This document shows positions 38,824-45,929 of a stretch of 45,929 nt of DNA, piece after piece. This stretch comes from Hungatella sp. UBA5385 (GTDB taxonomy: Bacteria > Bacillota > Clostridia > Lachnospirales > Lachnospiraceae): the NCBI GenBank assembly GCA_002409995.1, contig DHOR01000057.1:1-45929 (forward strand), written 5' to 3'. The position numbers were made by a program, and so were the translations under genes. Each line of letters opens with the position of its first letter. The first letter of the stretch is position 1. The notes under the pieces were generated by a model. The model was not told the DNA's origin, did no database searches, and saw only the letters and a list, made by a program, of their open reading frames with translations.

Positions 38824-38868
38824 CAAAAAGACCCTGAAAAAGGAGCAAGCTACTCTTCCAGGGTCTCT
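38824..38868 (-). terminator. Terminator of tuf
   Basis: On the - strand AGACCCTG (38859-38866) pairs with CAGGGTCT (38829-38836), followed by TTTTT, about 15 bp after the tuf stop. It closes the str operon, so the S10 operon depends on its own promoter. Confidence 0.92.
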
Positions 38869-38882
38869 TTACATAAAATTAA

Positions 38883-40076
38883 TTATTTAACGATAGTAGC
38901 TACTCTGCCTGAACCTACTGTACGTCCACCCTCACGGATAGCGAAACGAAGTCCCTGCTCCATAGCGATTGGATGAATCAGTTCAACTGTCATCTCTACG
39001 TTATCACCAGGCATACACATCTCTGTGCCAGCTGGTAATTCACAAACACCAGTTACGTCAGTTGTTCTGAAGTAGAACTGTGGTCTGTAGTTGTTGAAGA
39101 ATGGTGTATGACGGCCACCCTCGTCTTTTGTTAAAACGTAAACCTGAGCTGTAAAGTTAGTATGACATGTTACAGAACCTGGTTTAACAAGACACTGTCC
39201 TCTTTCGATTTCAGTTCTCTGAACACCACGAAGTAATGCACCAATGTTATCACCAGCCTGAGCGTCGTCTAACAGCTTACGGAACATCTCGATTCCTGTA
39301 ACAACAACCTTACGGGACTCTTCATGAATACCAACTAATTCAACTTCGTCAGATACGTGTAATGTACCACGCTCTACTCTACCAGTAGCAACAGTACCAC
39401 GGCCTGTGATTGAGAATACGTCCTCAACTGGCATTAAGAATGGCTTGTCTGTCTCACGTACTGGGTCTGGAATGTAGGTATCTACAGCTTCCATTAATTC
39501 AAGGATTTTGTCTCCCCACTTGCTGTTTGGATCTTCAAGAGCCTTTAAAGCAGAACCCTGGATGATTGGTGTATCATCGCCTGGGAATTCATACTCTGAT
39601 AACAGTTCACGAATCTCCATGTCTACTAATTCAAGTAACTCTTCATCATCAACCATATCGCACTTGTTCATGAATACTACGATGTAAGGAACGCCTACCT
39701 GACGAGAAAGCAGGATATGCTCTCTTGTCTGAGCCATAACACCATCAGTAGCAGCTACAACTAAGATAGCGCCGTCCATCTGAGCAGCACCAGTGATCAT
39801 GTTCTTAACATAGTCAGCATGTCCTGGGCAGTCAACGTGAGCATAGTGTCTCTTCTCTGTCTCATACTCAACGTGAGATGTAGAAATTGTAATACCACGC
39901 TCTCTCTCTTCTGGAGCCTTATCAATCTTATCGAAATCTACTGCCTGACCTGTACCTAATCTTACATTAAGAGTCTTTGTGATAGCAGCTGTTAAAGTTG
40001 TTTTACCATGGTCAACGTGGCCAATGGTACCGATGTTACAATGTGGTTTTGTTCTTTCAAACTTAGCTTTAGCCAT
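38883..40076 (-). CDS. tuf: Elongation factor Tu
   Basis: GTPase that brings aminoacyl-tRNA to the ribosome, 397 residues. G1 GHVDHGKTT (about 19-27), the switch I RGITISTSHVEYE, G3 DCPGHADYV and G4 NKCDMVDD are all visible, as are domains 2 and 3 ending GRVATIVK. The ATG follows AAGGAGG. It lies downstream of fusA but has its own strong promoter, as suits the most abundant protein of the cell. Confidence 0.99.
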   Translation of the reverse strand: MAKAKFERTKPHCNIGTIGHVDHGKTTLTAAITKTLNVRLGTGQAVDFDKIDKAPEERERGITISTSHVEYETEKRHYAHVDCPGHADYVKNMITGAAQMDGAILVVAATDGVMAQTREHILLSRQVGVPYIVVFMNKCDMVDDEELLELVDMEIRELLSEYEFPGDDTPIIQGSALKALEDPNSKWGDKILELMEAVDTYIPDPVRETDKPFLMPVEDVFSITGRGTVATGRVERGTLHVSDEVELVGIHEESRKVVVTGIEMFRKLLDDAQAGDNIGALLRGVQRTEIERGQCLVKPGSVTCHTNFTAQVYVLTKDEGGRHTPFFNNYRPQFYFRTTDVTGVCELPAGTEMCMPGDNVEMTVELIHPIAMEQGLRFAIREGGRTVGSGRVATIVK

Positions 40077-40140
40077 TTTATAACGTCCTCCTTAATATGC
40101 GCTCATTTGAGCTATAAATTTTTATGTTAGGCTGTCTTTT

Positions 40141-40169
40141 ATTATATGCTATTTATGCACTATTTTCAA
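40141..40169 (-). promoter_or_regulatory. Internal promoter of tuf
   Basis: On the - strand TTGAAA (40164-40169) and TATAAT (40141-40146) have a 17-bp spacer, in the 153-bp fusA-tuf gap. Confidence 0.88.
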
Positions 40170-40186
40170 GCCTATTTCTTAGATTC

Positions 40187-40206
40187 CAGGCAGTTAAAAC
40201 TGCCTG
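40187..40206 (-). other. Hairpin after fusA
   Basis: CAGGCAGT and ACTGCCTG pair around a 4-nt loop, about 25 bp after the fusA stop and just before the tuf promoter. GAATCTAAG follows rather than a T-run, so it is at most a weak terminator. Confidence 0.5.
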
Positions 40207-40229
40207 AAATCCTGAAAATCCGTTAGGTT

Positions 40230-42350
40230 TTAGTTGCCCTTCTTATCAGAAAGAACTTTTTCCTGAACACTCTTTGGAACTGGCTCATACTTCTCAAAGA
40301 ACATAGAGTAGTTACCACGTCCCTGTGTTCTGGAACGTAAATCTGTTGCATAGCCGAACATCTCTGCTAAAGGAACGTAAGCCTTTACCAGCTTACCGCC
40401 GCCTAAATCCTCCATACCTTCGATACGGCCACGTCTGGAGTTAATATCTCCGATAACGTCACCCATATAATCTTCAGGCATAGTTACTTCAACCTTCATA
40501 ATAGGCTCAAGAAGGATAGCGCCGCCCTTATTCATAGCATCTTTGAATGCCATAGAACCTGCGATGTGGAATGCCATTTCACTGGAATCGACCTCATGGT
40601 AGGAACCATCGTATACGTTAGCCTTTACACCCAGCACTGGGAATCCACCCAGAATACCGGTTTTAGAAGCTTCCTCGATACCTGCGCCAACAGCTGGAAT
40701 ATATTCCTTAGGAATAGCACCGCCGACAACAGAAGATTCGAACTTGAATGTCTCTTCGCCGTTTGGATCCATTGGTTCAAAACGAACCTTACAGTGACCA
40801 TACTGACCACGTCCACCGGACTGTTTCGCATATTTACTGTCAACTTCAACAGTTTTTGTAAATGTCTCCTTGTATGCAACCTGAGGAGCACCTACATTAG
40901 CCTCTACGTTAAACTCACGAAGCAGACGGTCTACAATGATCTCCAGATGGAGCTCGCCCATACCGGAAATAATAACCTGGCCAGTTTCCTGATTGGTCTT
41001 TGCACGGAAGGTAGGATCTTCTTCAGCAAGCTTTGCTAAAGCCTCACCCATCTTGCCCTGACCATTCTTAGTCTTAGGCTCAATAGCAATATCAATAACC
41101 GGATCTGGGAATTCCATGGACTCCAGAATAACCGGATGTTGTTCATCACAGATAGTATCACCTGTTGTTGTCAGCTTAAAACCAACAGCAGCGGCGATAT
41201 CACCGGAATAAACCCTGTCTAACTCATTTCTCTTGTTGGCATGCATCTGAAGGATACGTCCAACACGCTCTTTTTTGCCCTTTGTTGCATTCAGTACGTA
41301 AGAACCGGAGTTCATAACACCTGAATAAACACGGAAGAACGCTAACTTACCAACGAATGGGTCAGTCATAATCTTAAATGCCAGAGCTGAGAATGGCTCT
41401 TCATCAGAAGAATGTCTCTCAACTTCATTGCCCTCCATATCAGTTCCCTTAATGGAAGCGATATCTGTTGGAGCTGGCATATATTCAATAACTGCATCAA
41501 GAAGCTTCTGGATTCCCTTATTTCTATATGCTGTACCACAACATACAGGAATAGCAGTACACTCACAGGTTGCTTTTCTTAATGCTTTCTTTAATCTGTC
41601 TACAGATGGTTCTTCCCCTTCCAGGTATTCCATCATCAGGTCATCATCTAATTCGCAGATCTTCTCTACTAACTCGGTACGGTAAAGCTCAGCGTCATCC
41701 TGCATATCCTCTGGGATATCGGTAACGTCGATGTTCTCACCTCTCTCGTCATTGTAGATATATGCTTTCATCTCGAATAAGTCGATGAGTCCTTTAAACT
41801 GGTCTTCAGCACCGATTGGCAGCTGAATACAGATGGTATTCTTGCCCAGACGTGTTCTGATCTGGTCAACAGCACCATGGAAGTTTGCACCCATGATATC
41901 CATCTTGTTGATGAATGCCATACGAGGTACATTGTAGGTATCAGCCTGACGCCATACGTTCTCAGACTGTGGCTCAACACCGCTCTTAGCGCAGAATACG
42001 CCGATTGCACCGTCAAGTACACGTAAGGAACGCTCAACCTCTACTGTAAAGTCAACGTGTCCTGGAGTATCAATAATGTTGATACGGTTCTCCAGAGCAC
42101 CTGGCTTAGCACTGCAGTTCTCCTGCAGAGTCCAGTGGCAGGTTGTAGCCGCTGATGTGATAGTGATACCTCTCTCCTGTTCCTGCTCCATCCAGTCCAT
42201 GGTTGCAGTACCTTCATGAGTATCACCAATTTTGTAGTTAACACCAGTATAATAGAGGATACGCTCTGTTAATGTTGTTTTACCAGCATCAATATGAGCC
42301 ATAATACCAATATTTCTGGTTCTGTCTAATGGATATTCTCTTCCAGCCAA
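40230..42350 (-). CDS. fusA: Elongation factor G
   Basis: Translocation GTPase, 706 residues. G1 AHIDAGKTT (about 18-26), switch I ERGITITSAATTC, G3 DTPGHVDF, and G4 NKMD are intact, followed by domains II-V (domain IV with GGRGQYGHCKVRFEP, near 515-530). The ATG follows a TAGGAGGA-like site. It lies 15 bp after rpsG in the str operon. Confidence 0.99.
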   Translation of the reverse strand: MAGREYPLDRTRNIGIMAHIDAGKTTLTERILYYTGVNYKIGDTHEGTATMDWMEQEQERGITITSAATTCHWTLQENCSAKPGALENRINIIDTPGHVDFTVEVERSLRVLDGAIGVFCAKSGVEPQSENVWRQADTYNVPRMAFINKMDIMGANFHGAVDQIRTRLGKNTICIQLPIGAEDQFKGLIDLFEMKAYIYNDERGENIDVTDIPEDMQDDAELYRTELVEKICELDDDLMMEYLEGEEPSVDRLKKALRKATCECTAIPVCCGTAYRNKGIQKLLDAVIEYMPAPTDIASIKGTDMEGNEVERHSSDEEPFSALAFKIMTDPFVGKLAFFRVYSGVMNSGSYVLNATKGKKERVGRILQMHANKRNELDRVYSGDIAAAVGFKLTTTGDTICDEQHPVILESMEFPDPVIDIAIEPKTKNGQGKMGEALAKLAEEDPTFRAKTNQETGQVIISGMGELHLEIIVDRLLREFNVEANVGAPQVAYKETFTKTVEVDSKYAKQSGGRGQYGHCKVRFEPMDPNGEETFKFESSVVGGAIPKEYIPAVGAGIEEASKTGILGGFPVLGVKANVYDGSYHEVDSSEMAFHIAGSMAFKDAMNKGGAILLEPIMKVEVTMPEDYMGDVIGDINSRRGRIEGMEDLGGGKLVKAYVPLAEMFGYATDLRSRTQGRGNYSMFFEKYEPVPKSVQEKVLSDKKGN

Positions 42351-42365
42351 AGCTTTTTCCTCCTA

Positions 42366-42836
42366 TTAGAATCTGTAATGAGCAAATGCCTTGTTCGCCT
42401 CTGCCATCTTGTGCATGTCTTCTTTTTTCTTCACAGAAGCGCCGGTGTTGTTAGCAGCATCCATAATCTCATTAGCAAGTCTCTCTTCCTGGGTCTTCTC
42501 GCCTCTCTTACGGGAGTAAAGAGTAAGCCATCTGAGAGCCAGAGTCTGTCTTCTTTCTGGTCTTACTTCCATCGGAACCTGGTATGTTGCACCGCCGACA
42601 CGTTTTGCCTTAACTTCAAGTACAGGCATAATATTATTCATCGCTTCTTCGAATACTTCAACTGCTGGTTTGCCAGTTTTTTCTTCAACACGGCCGAATG
42701 CACCGTATACAATCTTCTGAGCAACACCCTTTTTACCATCTAACATAATGTTGTTGATTAACTTGGTAACAACCTTGTTATTGTAAAGTGGGTCTACTAA
42801 TACGTCTCTCTTCTGAGTATGTCCTTTACGTGGCAC
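42366..42836 (-). CDS. rpsG: 30S ribosomal protein S7
   Basis: uS7, 156 residues, primary binder of the 16S 3' domain. The right start is GTG at 42836 (PRKGHTQKRDVLVDPLYN), which follows AAGGAGGG; an upstream ATG in the same frame would add 19 unrelated residues. RVGGATYQVPMEVRPERR is the family signature. Between rpsL and fusA. Confidence 0.98.
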   Translation of the reverse strand: MPRKGHTQKRDVLVDPLYNNKVVTKLINNIMLDGKKGVAQKIVYGAFGRVEEKTGKPAVEVFEEAMNNIMPVLEVKAKRVGGATYQVPMEVRPERRQTLALRWLTLYSRKRGEKTQEERLANEIMDAANNTGASVKKKEDMHKMAEANKAFAHYRF

Positions 42837-43017
42837 GTTACTTCCCTCCTTAATATGGCCGCCTAATCCATAAAAGATTCTGCAGCTATTCATTAGATCT
42901 CAGGTACTCACAAACATTGAAGTTGCGTTCGCGCTCGGTTTTCTATATATATCCTGCAACCTACAGGCACAATATCATCAATCCGGCACTAGAAAATTCA
43001 AATGTGTGGCCTAATTA
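42837..43017 (-). other. Long rpsL-rpsG intercistronic region
   Basis: 181 bp separate two genes that are usually close. A GTTGC/GCAAC pairing encloses an AT-rich stretch, but no promoter or terminator is clear. S7 binds the rpsL-rpsG spacer in E. coli as feedback control; a similar role here is possible but not shown by any motif I can recognise. Confidence 0.35.
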
Positions 43018-43437
43018 TTATTTTTTGTCTTTTGGTCTCTTAGCACCGTATTTGGAACGAGCCTGTTTTCTGTTGGCTACGCCAGCGGTATCCAGAGTAC
43101 CTCTAACAATGTGGTATCTTGTACCTGGTAAGTCTTTAACTCTACCACCACGGATTAAAACAACACTATGCTCCTGAAGGTTATGTCCTTCACCTGGAAT
43201 ATAGCTTGTCACTTCGATACCGTTAGAAAGACGAACTCTTGCGATTTTTCTAAGAGCAGAGTTAGGCTTCTTTGGTGTAGCAGTCTTAACAGCTGTACAA
43301 ACACCTCTCTTCTGTGGTGCAGATACATTAGTTGATCTTTTCTGTAAAGAGTTGTAGCTCTTCTGAAGTGCAGGAGATCCTGACTTCTTAGCAGATGTCT
43401 GTCTTCCTTTTCTAACTAACTGGTTAAATGTTGGCAT
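43018..43437 (-). CDS. rpsL: 30S ribosomal protein S12
   Basis: uS12, 139 residues from the ATG in MPTFNQLVRKGR, preceded by AGGAGG; a GTG three codons upstream is part of that site. The decoding loop motifs TPKKPNSALRK (containing the lysine associated with streptomycin response) and GHNLQEHSVVLIRGGRVKDLPG are wild-type in appearance. First gene of rpsL-rpsG-fusA. Confidence 0.98.
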   Translation of the reverse strand: MPTFNQLVRKGRQTSAKKSGSPALQKSYNSLQKRSTNVSAPQKRGVCTAVKTATPKKPNSALRKIARVRLSNGIEVTSYIPGEGHNLQEHSVVLIRGGRVKDLPGTRYHIVRGTLDTAGVANRKQARSKYGAKRPKDKK

Positions 43438-43528
43438 TCTTTTCACCTCCTGTGATATTGTCTGTGGTTGCTGTAATGTTCAGCTTTTTTTATGCACAAA
43501 AACATGACGCCTTTATGCACGCCTAATC

Positions 43529-43557
43529 ATTATATACATATTGGTTTTATCTGTCAA
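43529..43557 (-). promoter_or_regulatory. Promoter of the str operon (rpsL-rpsG-fusA)
   Basis: On the - strand TTGACA (43552-43557) and TATAAT (43529-43534) have a 17-bp spacer: perfect consensus. The leader of about 85 nt contains TGCATAAA twice, 24 bp apart. Confidence 0.92.
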
Positions 43558-43604
43558 GGTTTTTTTTATTTTTAAAATCATAAGCAAATATGCCTATTGT
43601 AAGA

Positions 43605-43637
43605 AGACTGACCTCAGATTAACTCTGAGGTCAGTCT
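43605..43637 (-). terminator. Terminator of rpoC
   Basis: A perfect 14-bp stem AGACTGACCTCAGA / TCTGAGGTCAGTCT (43624-43637 with 43605-43618) with a 5-nt loop lies 17 bp after rpoC. The following TTCTT is a weak T-tract. Confidence 0.8.
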
Positions 43638-43654
43638 TTAACTGCTATATTACC

Positions 43655-45929
43655 TTAAATTTGATTTTCATCAATATTTAATACTTCTTCTGCTTCGAAG
43701 AACTCTTCAGACAGGGGAATCTCATCGTCTCCCAATAAGAACACTTCTTCTTCCAGTTCTTCATCGGTATTCAGCTTTACTGTACGGTAACGTTTCATAC
43801 CTGTACCTGCTGGAATTGGTTTACCAATAATAACATTTTCCTTAAGACCGATTAAGTGGTCAACCTTGCCGTTAATGGCAGCTTCAGTCAGAACCTTAGT
43901 GGTCTCCTGGAAGGAAGCGGCGGATAAGAAGGAATCAGTTGCAAGAGATGCTTTAGTAATACCAAGCATTACCTGCTTGCCTTCTGCTGGCTCTTTGCCT
44001 TCTGCAATCAGCGCTTCGTTCATGTCATTATAATCCAGAACATCCATAGAAGTTCCCGGAAGTACATCGCTGTCTCCGCTTTCTTCTATTTTAATCTTCT
44101 TAAGCATCTGTCTTACAATCATCTCAACGTGTTTATCATTGATCTCAACACCCTGGAGACGGTATACACGCTGTACTTCCTGAAGCATATAATCCTGTAC
44201 AGGACGGACACCCTTGATCTTTAAGATATCATGTGGATTCACACTACCTTCTGTCAACTCATCACCAGCCTCTAATACCTGGCCTTCCTGAACACGGATT
44301 CTGGAACCATAAGGAATTAAATAAGTCTTGGAGTTGCCGGTTTCATTATCTGTAACCACAATCTCACGTTTCTTCTTCGTATCCTTAATATTAACTACAC
44401 CGCCAAATTCAGTGATAATAGCAAGCCCCTTTGGCTTACGTGCCTCAAAAAGCTCCTCCACACGAGGAAGACCCTGAGTGATATCGCCGCCGGCAACACC
44501 ACCTGTATGGAAGGTACGCATGGTCAGCTGTGTTCCAGGCTCACCGATGGACTGAGCAGCGATAATACCAACTGCCTCACCAACCTGAACCGGCTGTCCG
44601 GTAGCCATGTTGGCACCGTAACATTTTGCACAGACGCCCAAGTGGGATTTACAGCTTAATACGGTACGGATCTTTACAGAATCACGTCCCTGTTTCTCCA
44701 GAGCTTTCATAACAGCTGCTGCACGCTTTGGAGTACACATATGGTTAGCTTTTACGATTACCTCTCCGGTATCCGGATCTGTAATGGTTTCAGCAATAAA
44801 TCTGCCTGTCAAACGTTCTTCCAGTCCTTCAATGGTTTCCTGACCATCTGTAAATGCTTTGATTTCCATAAATGGAATCTCTTTGCCTTCACAGCAGTCA
44901 ATTTCACGGATAATCATATCCTGAGAAACGTCTACCAGACGTCTGGTTAAGTAACCAGAGTCAGCTGTACGAAGAGCTGTATCGGAAAGTCCTTTACGAG
45001 CACCATGAGCAGAAATAAAGTACTCCAGTACATCAAGACCTTCACGGAAGTTTGATTTAATAGGAAGTTCAATGGTGTGTCCGGTTGTATCTGCCATAAG
45101 TCCACGCATACCAGCCAGCTGCTTGATCTGCTTATCAGAACCACGGGCACCGGAGTCAGCCATCATAAAAATGTTGTTATATTTATCAAGACCTGTTAAC
45201 AGATCCTGAGTTAACTGATCATCAGTCTCTTTCCAGGTGTCAATAACCTCTTTGTAACGCTCTTCTTCTGTTATAAGACCACGGCGGAAGTTCTTGGCAA
45301 TCTGGTCAACAGTAGCCTGAGCATCTGCAATCAGCTTTGGCTTGCTTTCAGGTACAGTCATGTCAGAGATGGATACTGTCATAGCTGCTTTTGTGGAGTA
45401 CTTGTAACCAATTGCCTTGATATCATCAAGGGTCTCAGCTGTCTGCACTGCACCATGAACATTAATAACTTTCTCCAGTATCTGTTTACACTGTTTCTTG
45501 CCAACATGGAAATCAACTTCCAGCAGCAGCTCATTGCCTTCTATAGAACGGTCCACAAAACCTAAGTCCTGAGGAACGATCTCATTGAATATGAAACGAC
45601 CGATTGTAGACTCTACAGTTCCTGATTTCACAGTTCCATCAGGCATTTTCTTGGTCACTCTTGCCTTCACTCTTGAGTGAAGTGTTACAGCACCATTCTC
45701 ATAAGCCAGAATTGCCTCATTAACATTATGGAACACCTTGCCTTCGCCCTTGGCACCAGGTCTTTCCTGGGTCAGATAGTAGATACCAAGAACCATATCC
45801 TGAGAAGGAACAGCTACAGGGCCGCCATCGGAAGGCTTTAATAAGTTGTTTGGTGAAAGTAACAAGAAACGGCATTCTGCCTGAGCTTCCACTGATAAAG
45901 GAAGATGAACAGCCATCTGGTCACCATCG
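43655..45929 (-). CDS. rpoC: DNA-directed RNA polymerase subunit beta-prime, C-terminal part (cut by window edge)
   Basis: The frame is open to the right edge; 757 complete codons plus the edge base are visible. The first visible residues are DGDQMAVHLPLS, the end of the NADFDGDQMAVH catalytic magnesium loop. The N-terminal third (clamp, zinc finger) is therefore outside the window. Visible parts include the bridge helix/trigger-loop region (GEPGTQLTMRTFHTGG) and the second zinc site (C-x6-C-x2-C type: CKSHLGVCAKC). The C-terminus is acidic (DEELEEEVFLLGDDE). It precedes rpsL as in the standard rpoBC-str arrangement. Confidence 0.98.
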   Translation of the reverse strand, partial: DGDQMAVHLPLSVEAQAECRFLLLSPNNLLKPSDGGPVAVPSQDMVLGIYYLTQERPGAKGEGKVFHNVNEAILAYENGAVTLHSRVKARVTKKMPDGTVKSGTVESTIGRFIFNEIVPQDLGFVDRSIEGNELLLEVDFHVGKKQCKQILEKVINVHGAVQTAETLDDIKAIGYKYSTKAAMTVSISDMTVPESKPKLIADAQATVDQIAKNFRRGLITEEERYKEVIDTWKETDDQLTQDLLTGLDKYNNIFMMADSGARGSDKQIKQLAGMRGLMADTTGHTIELPIKSNFREGLDVLEYFISAHGARKGLSDTALRTADSGYLTRRLVDVSQDMIIREIDCCEGKEIPFMEIKAFTDGQETIEGLEERLTGRFIAETITDPDTGEVIVKANHMCTPKRAAAVMKALEKQGRDSVKIRTVLSCKSHLGVCAKCYGANMATGQPVQVGEAVGIIAAQSIGEPGTQLTMRTFHTGGVAGGDITQGLPRVEELFEARKPKGLAIITEFGGVVNIKDTKKKREIVVTDNETGNSKTYLIPYGSRIRVQEGQVLEAGDELTEGSVNPHDILKIKGVRPVQDYMLQEVQRVYRLQGVEINDKHVEMIVRQMLKKIKIEESGDSDVLPGTSMDVLDYNDMNEALIAEGKEPAEGKQVMLGITKASLATDSFLSAASFQETTKVLTEAAINGKVDHLIGLKENVIIGKPIPAGTGMKRYRTVKLNTDEELEEEVFLLGDDEIPLSEEFFEAEEVLNIDENQI

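Noticed and set aside
40566..41039. 157-residue frame opposite fusA
   Set aside because: Antisense shadow of EF-G domains III-IV; no ribosome binding site.

Overview
The window reads as chromosomal DNA of a Gram-positive anaerobe of the Clostridia, most likely Lachnospiraceae. The reasons are the gene order, the KOW-domain gene between map and infA, the zinc-binding (C+) forms of S14 and L36, choline/cell-wall-binding repeat surface proteins, AGGAGG-type ribosome binding sites and a moderate GC content. I cannot name the genus. No rRNA, tRNA or true CRISPR array is visible.

Layout, left to right. (1) Positions 1-1950 are the AT-rich right end of an integrated mobile element on the + strand: repeated GTTACGGTT boxes, a small unknown gene, a Tn916-type tyrosine integrase, a bidirectional terminator and helically phased integrase arm-type repeats. 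It abuts the 3' end of rpsI. (2) 2009-45929 is the ribosomal supercluster, almost all on the - strand. Read in the transcription direction it runs rpoC (cut by the window edge), rpsL, rpsG, fusA, tuf; then the S10, spc and alpha operons from rpsJ to rplQ; then ecfA1-ecfA2-ecfT, truA, rplM, rpsI. (3) The supercluster is interrupted twice by cell-envelope genes. The first interruption (28.4-38.8 kb, between tuf and rpsJ) holds a cell-wall-binding repeat protein, a methyltransferase, a membrane acyltransferase, a secreted subtilisin, a secreted DUF5722-type glycosidase-like protein, an M55 D-aminopeptidase, an LtaS-like sulfatase-fold enzyme, a probable type I toxin-antitoxin locus and a transposase remnant. 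The second (6.8-11.4 kb, between rplQ and ecfA1) holds two more cell-wall-binding repeat proteins, an ECF transporter S component and an M24 peptidase.

How the parts fit. The ribosomal block supplies translation, transcription (rpoA, rpoC), secretion (secY) and co-translational processing (map). The EcfA1-EcfA2-EcfT module energises vitamin or metabolite uptake, and an S component sits unusually close to it. The inserted blocks encode surface remodelling.

The most interesting signals are non-coding: a toxin/antisense-RNA pair built on an inverted duplication of promoter and leader (38166-38426); an exact 35-nt palindromic core present twice in opposite orientations, each copy extended by different but self-complementary flanks (4116-4168 and 8726-8784); a structured leader of about 230 nt before a surface-protein operon, ending in a single CRISPR-repeat-like 37-mer; and two three-way-junction RNAs around rpsJ. 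All structures were drawn by eye and have not been computed or tested comparatively.
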